Origin: Alphaproteobacteria bacterium
GTDB taxonomy: Bacteria; Pseudomonadota; Alphaproteobacteria; Puniceispirillales; UBA1172
Direction: 5' to 3'
DNA: 8,196 nucleotides
NCBI GenBank assembly: GCA_021296375.1
Contig: JAGWAQ010000067.1
Span: 5,275-13,470 of the forward strand
Within the stretch, counting starts at the first letter, position 1. Every line of letters begins with the position of its first letter. The notes below the pieces were generated by a model. The model was not told the origin of the DNA. It worked only from the letters and a program-made list of their open reading frames with translations, and searched no databases. A program made the translations under genes and the position numbers. This document shows, in pieces, positions 7,032-8,196 of the stretch.

Positions 7032-8126
7032 CTATTGCGGTTGAGTGTTGAAGATGGCGACGCCCTGGATCAGGTCAATGGCGCGCGACAATTGATAGTC
7101 TTTCAATTCTTCGGTCCCATCACCATTGTCCTCGGCGTTGTCGTCTTCAGAAGATGTGTTGGAAAGAGCGCCGCGCAGGTCTTCTTCGCGCACCGCGCCC
7201 TCATCAATATCTTCGACAATCGCCAGTTCAACCGTGATGTCAGGTTCGATACCGGTCGATTGAATGGAGACCCCCGACGGGGTGTAGTAACGGGCGGTCG
7301 TCAGCCGCACCGCGCCATGACCGGGCATCGGGATAATGCTTTGAACAGACCCTTTGCCGAAGGACCGTGTCCCCATGATGATCGCGCGTTGGTGGTCTTT
7401 CAGGGCGCCCGCGACGATTTCTGACGCCGACGCTGAACCGGAATTGATCAGCACCACCATCGGCAGGCCATCACCAAGATCACCGCTGGTGGCGTAATGA
7501 CGGGAATTCTGGTTTTCATGACGGCCGCGGGTCGAGACGATTTCGCCCTCATTGAGGAAGGCGTCGGATACAGCAATCGCTTCGTTCAGCAATCCGCCGG
7601 GGTTGTTGCGCAGATCAATAATGATCCCTTGCAGCTTGTCGCCATGCTCGGCGCGCAATTCGTCAATCGCCTTGTTCAGCCCCGGGGTGGTTTGCTGGTC
7701 AAATTTAACGAGGCGGATGTAGCCCACCTGGCCAAAACTCCCGTGGCGAACGGACCGCATCTTGATGGTATCGCGGGTCAGGGTGACATCAAAAAATTCA
7801 TCCTGGCCACGGCGAATGGTGATCTCGATATCACTGCCCACAGGCCCGCGCATTTTGGCCACCGCTTCGGAAATGCTCAGCCCCAGCACGTCTTCGCCCT
7901 CGATCATGACAATAAGATCACCGGACTGGATGCCGGCGCGAGCGGCGGGGGTGTCGTCAATCGGGGAGACCACCAGCACATAGCCATCCTGCATGGTGAT
8001 TTCGATCCCGAGGCCGCCGAACTCACCTTTGGTGCGCTGCTGCATTTTGGCAAATTCTTCTGGCGGCAGATAGCTCGAATGGGGGTCAAGGTCGGACAGC
8101 ATGCCGTCAATGGCAGAGCCGATCAA
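7032..8126 (-). CDS. ctpA: S41 family C-terminal processing protease (CtpA), N-terminus missing
   Basis: CtpA is a secreted serine protease that trims or degrades periplasmic proteins, including cell-wall enzymes in several bacteria. Numbered from the TTG at 8126, the order is an N-terminal segment with DPHSSYL (14-20), RTKGEFGGLGIE (31-42), a PDZ domain (about 40-120, with SPIDDTPA at 54-61), and the S41 core with DLRNNPGG (171-178). The catalytic Ser233 lies in GSASASEI and Lys258 in SFGKGSVQ, the normal 25-residue spacing. An acidic linker (about 327-340) and DYQLSRAIDLIQG (343-355) close the protein. TTG is probably not the real start: family resemblance continues upstream as YVEYIDD and past an in-frame TAA at 8154-8156. 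Members have about 440 residues with a signal peptide, so the true start lies beyond the window. The gene is intact downstream of the TAA. Confidence 0.93.
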   Translation of the reverse strand: MIGSAIDGMLSDLDPHSSYLPPEEFAKMQQRTKGEFGGLGIEITMQDGYVLVVSPIDDTPAARAGIQSGDLIVMIEGEDVLGLSISEAVAKMRGPVGSDIEITIRRGQDEFFDVTLTRDTIKMRSVRHGSFGQVGYIRLVKFDQQTTPGLNKAIDELRAEHGDKLQGIIIDLRNNPGGLLNEAIAVSDAFLNEGEIVSTRGRHENQNSRHYATSGDLGDGLPMVVLINSGSASASEIVAGALKDHQRAIIMGTRSFGKGSVQSIIPMPGHGAVRLTTARYYTPSGVSIQSTGIEPDITVELAIVEDIDEGAVREEDLRGALSNTSSEDDNAEDNGDGTEELKDYQLSRAIDLIQGVAIFNTQPQ

Positions 8127-8196
8127 TACACTGTCGTCAATATATTCGACATATTAGTTAAGGATAAGTTGAAAGTCGTCGCAAAACAGCGACAAC
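8127..8196 (-). pseudogene. ctpA: Upstream ctpA coding sequence interrupted by an in-frame TAA
   Basis: Read on the minus strand in the ctpA frame, this stretch gives LSLFCDDFQLILN, then TAA (8154-8156), then YVEYIDDSV leading into the annotated frame. From memory, family members read approximately LxLFGDVFER(I/V)RxxYVEE(I/V)DD at this point, which aligns with no gap on both sides of the stop. The stop therefore looks like a substitution inside the coding region rather than a gene boundary. Either sequence error near a contig or read end or a real nonsense mutation could explain it. No Shine-Dalgarno site supports TTG 8126 as an independent start. A nine-codon frame (ATG at 8152 to TGA) overlaps it and is probably chance. 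Confidence 0.6.

Noticed and set aside
6804..7424. 206-codon plus-strand frame crossing rppH and the end of ctpA
   Set aside because: It is antisense to two genes with intact catalytic motifs, has no recognisable domain, and no convincing ribosome binding site was seen.
1..8196. Search for a mobile, defence, CRISPR, tRNA or other undescribed system
   Set aside because: Every long coding region is a conserved housekeeping gene with intact motifs (except the left and right edges). I saw no transposase, direct-repeat array, tRNA-like fold or compositional island.

Overview
The window is an ordinary, gene-dense stretch of an alphaproteobacterial chromosome (order not resolved; moderate-to-high GC by eye). 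The clade call rests on the five-gene F1-only ATP synthase cluster atpHAGDC without F0 genes, on priA just upstream, and on proteins of alphaproteobacterial type (PriA ending DPYHFL, RppH of the IalA/NudH kind, CtpA with an acidic tail).

Layout, left to right. Positions 1-1452 (+) hold the C-terminal two thirds of priA, the replication-restart helicase; its start lies outside the window. Positions 1453-1671 are a 219-base non-coding region with small repeats and palindromes, which probably contains the atp promoter and 5' leader. Positions 1672-6542 (+) hold the complete F1 operon atpH-atpA-atpG-atpD-atpC (delta, alpha, gamma, beta, epsilon), with a one-base overlap at atpH/atpA and gaps of 24, 34 and 41 bases. 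Nine bases after atpC, two genes converge on it from the minus strand: rppH (6552-7022), an RNA 5' pyrophosphohydrolase, and upstream of it ctpA (7032 to the window edge), a periplasmic S41 processing protease. These two are 9 bases apart and probably co-transcribed.

The ATP synthase genes encode the catalytic F1 sector, which needs the F0 genes encoded elsewhere. PriA, RppH and CtpA are housekeeping genes with no evident functional link to it beyond neighbourhood.

I found no mobile element, CRISPR array, RNA gene, toxin-antitoxin pair, defence gene or novel system. The most noteworthy anomaly is at the right edge. The ctpA reading frame meets an in-frame TAA (8154-8156), but family-like sequence continues beyond it in the same frame, with several replacements each explainable by one base change, mostly G to T on the coding strand. 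That looks like a run of sequencing errors or a decaying gene end. Secondary observations are a perfect 17-base palindrome just before the atpH ribosome binding site, a long-range 10-base inverted repeat and a triple 12-base repeat in the atp leader, and small inverted repeats at the stop codons of atpG, atpD and atpC.
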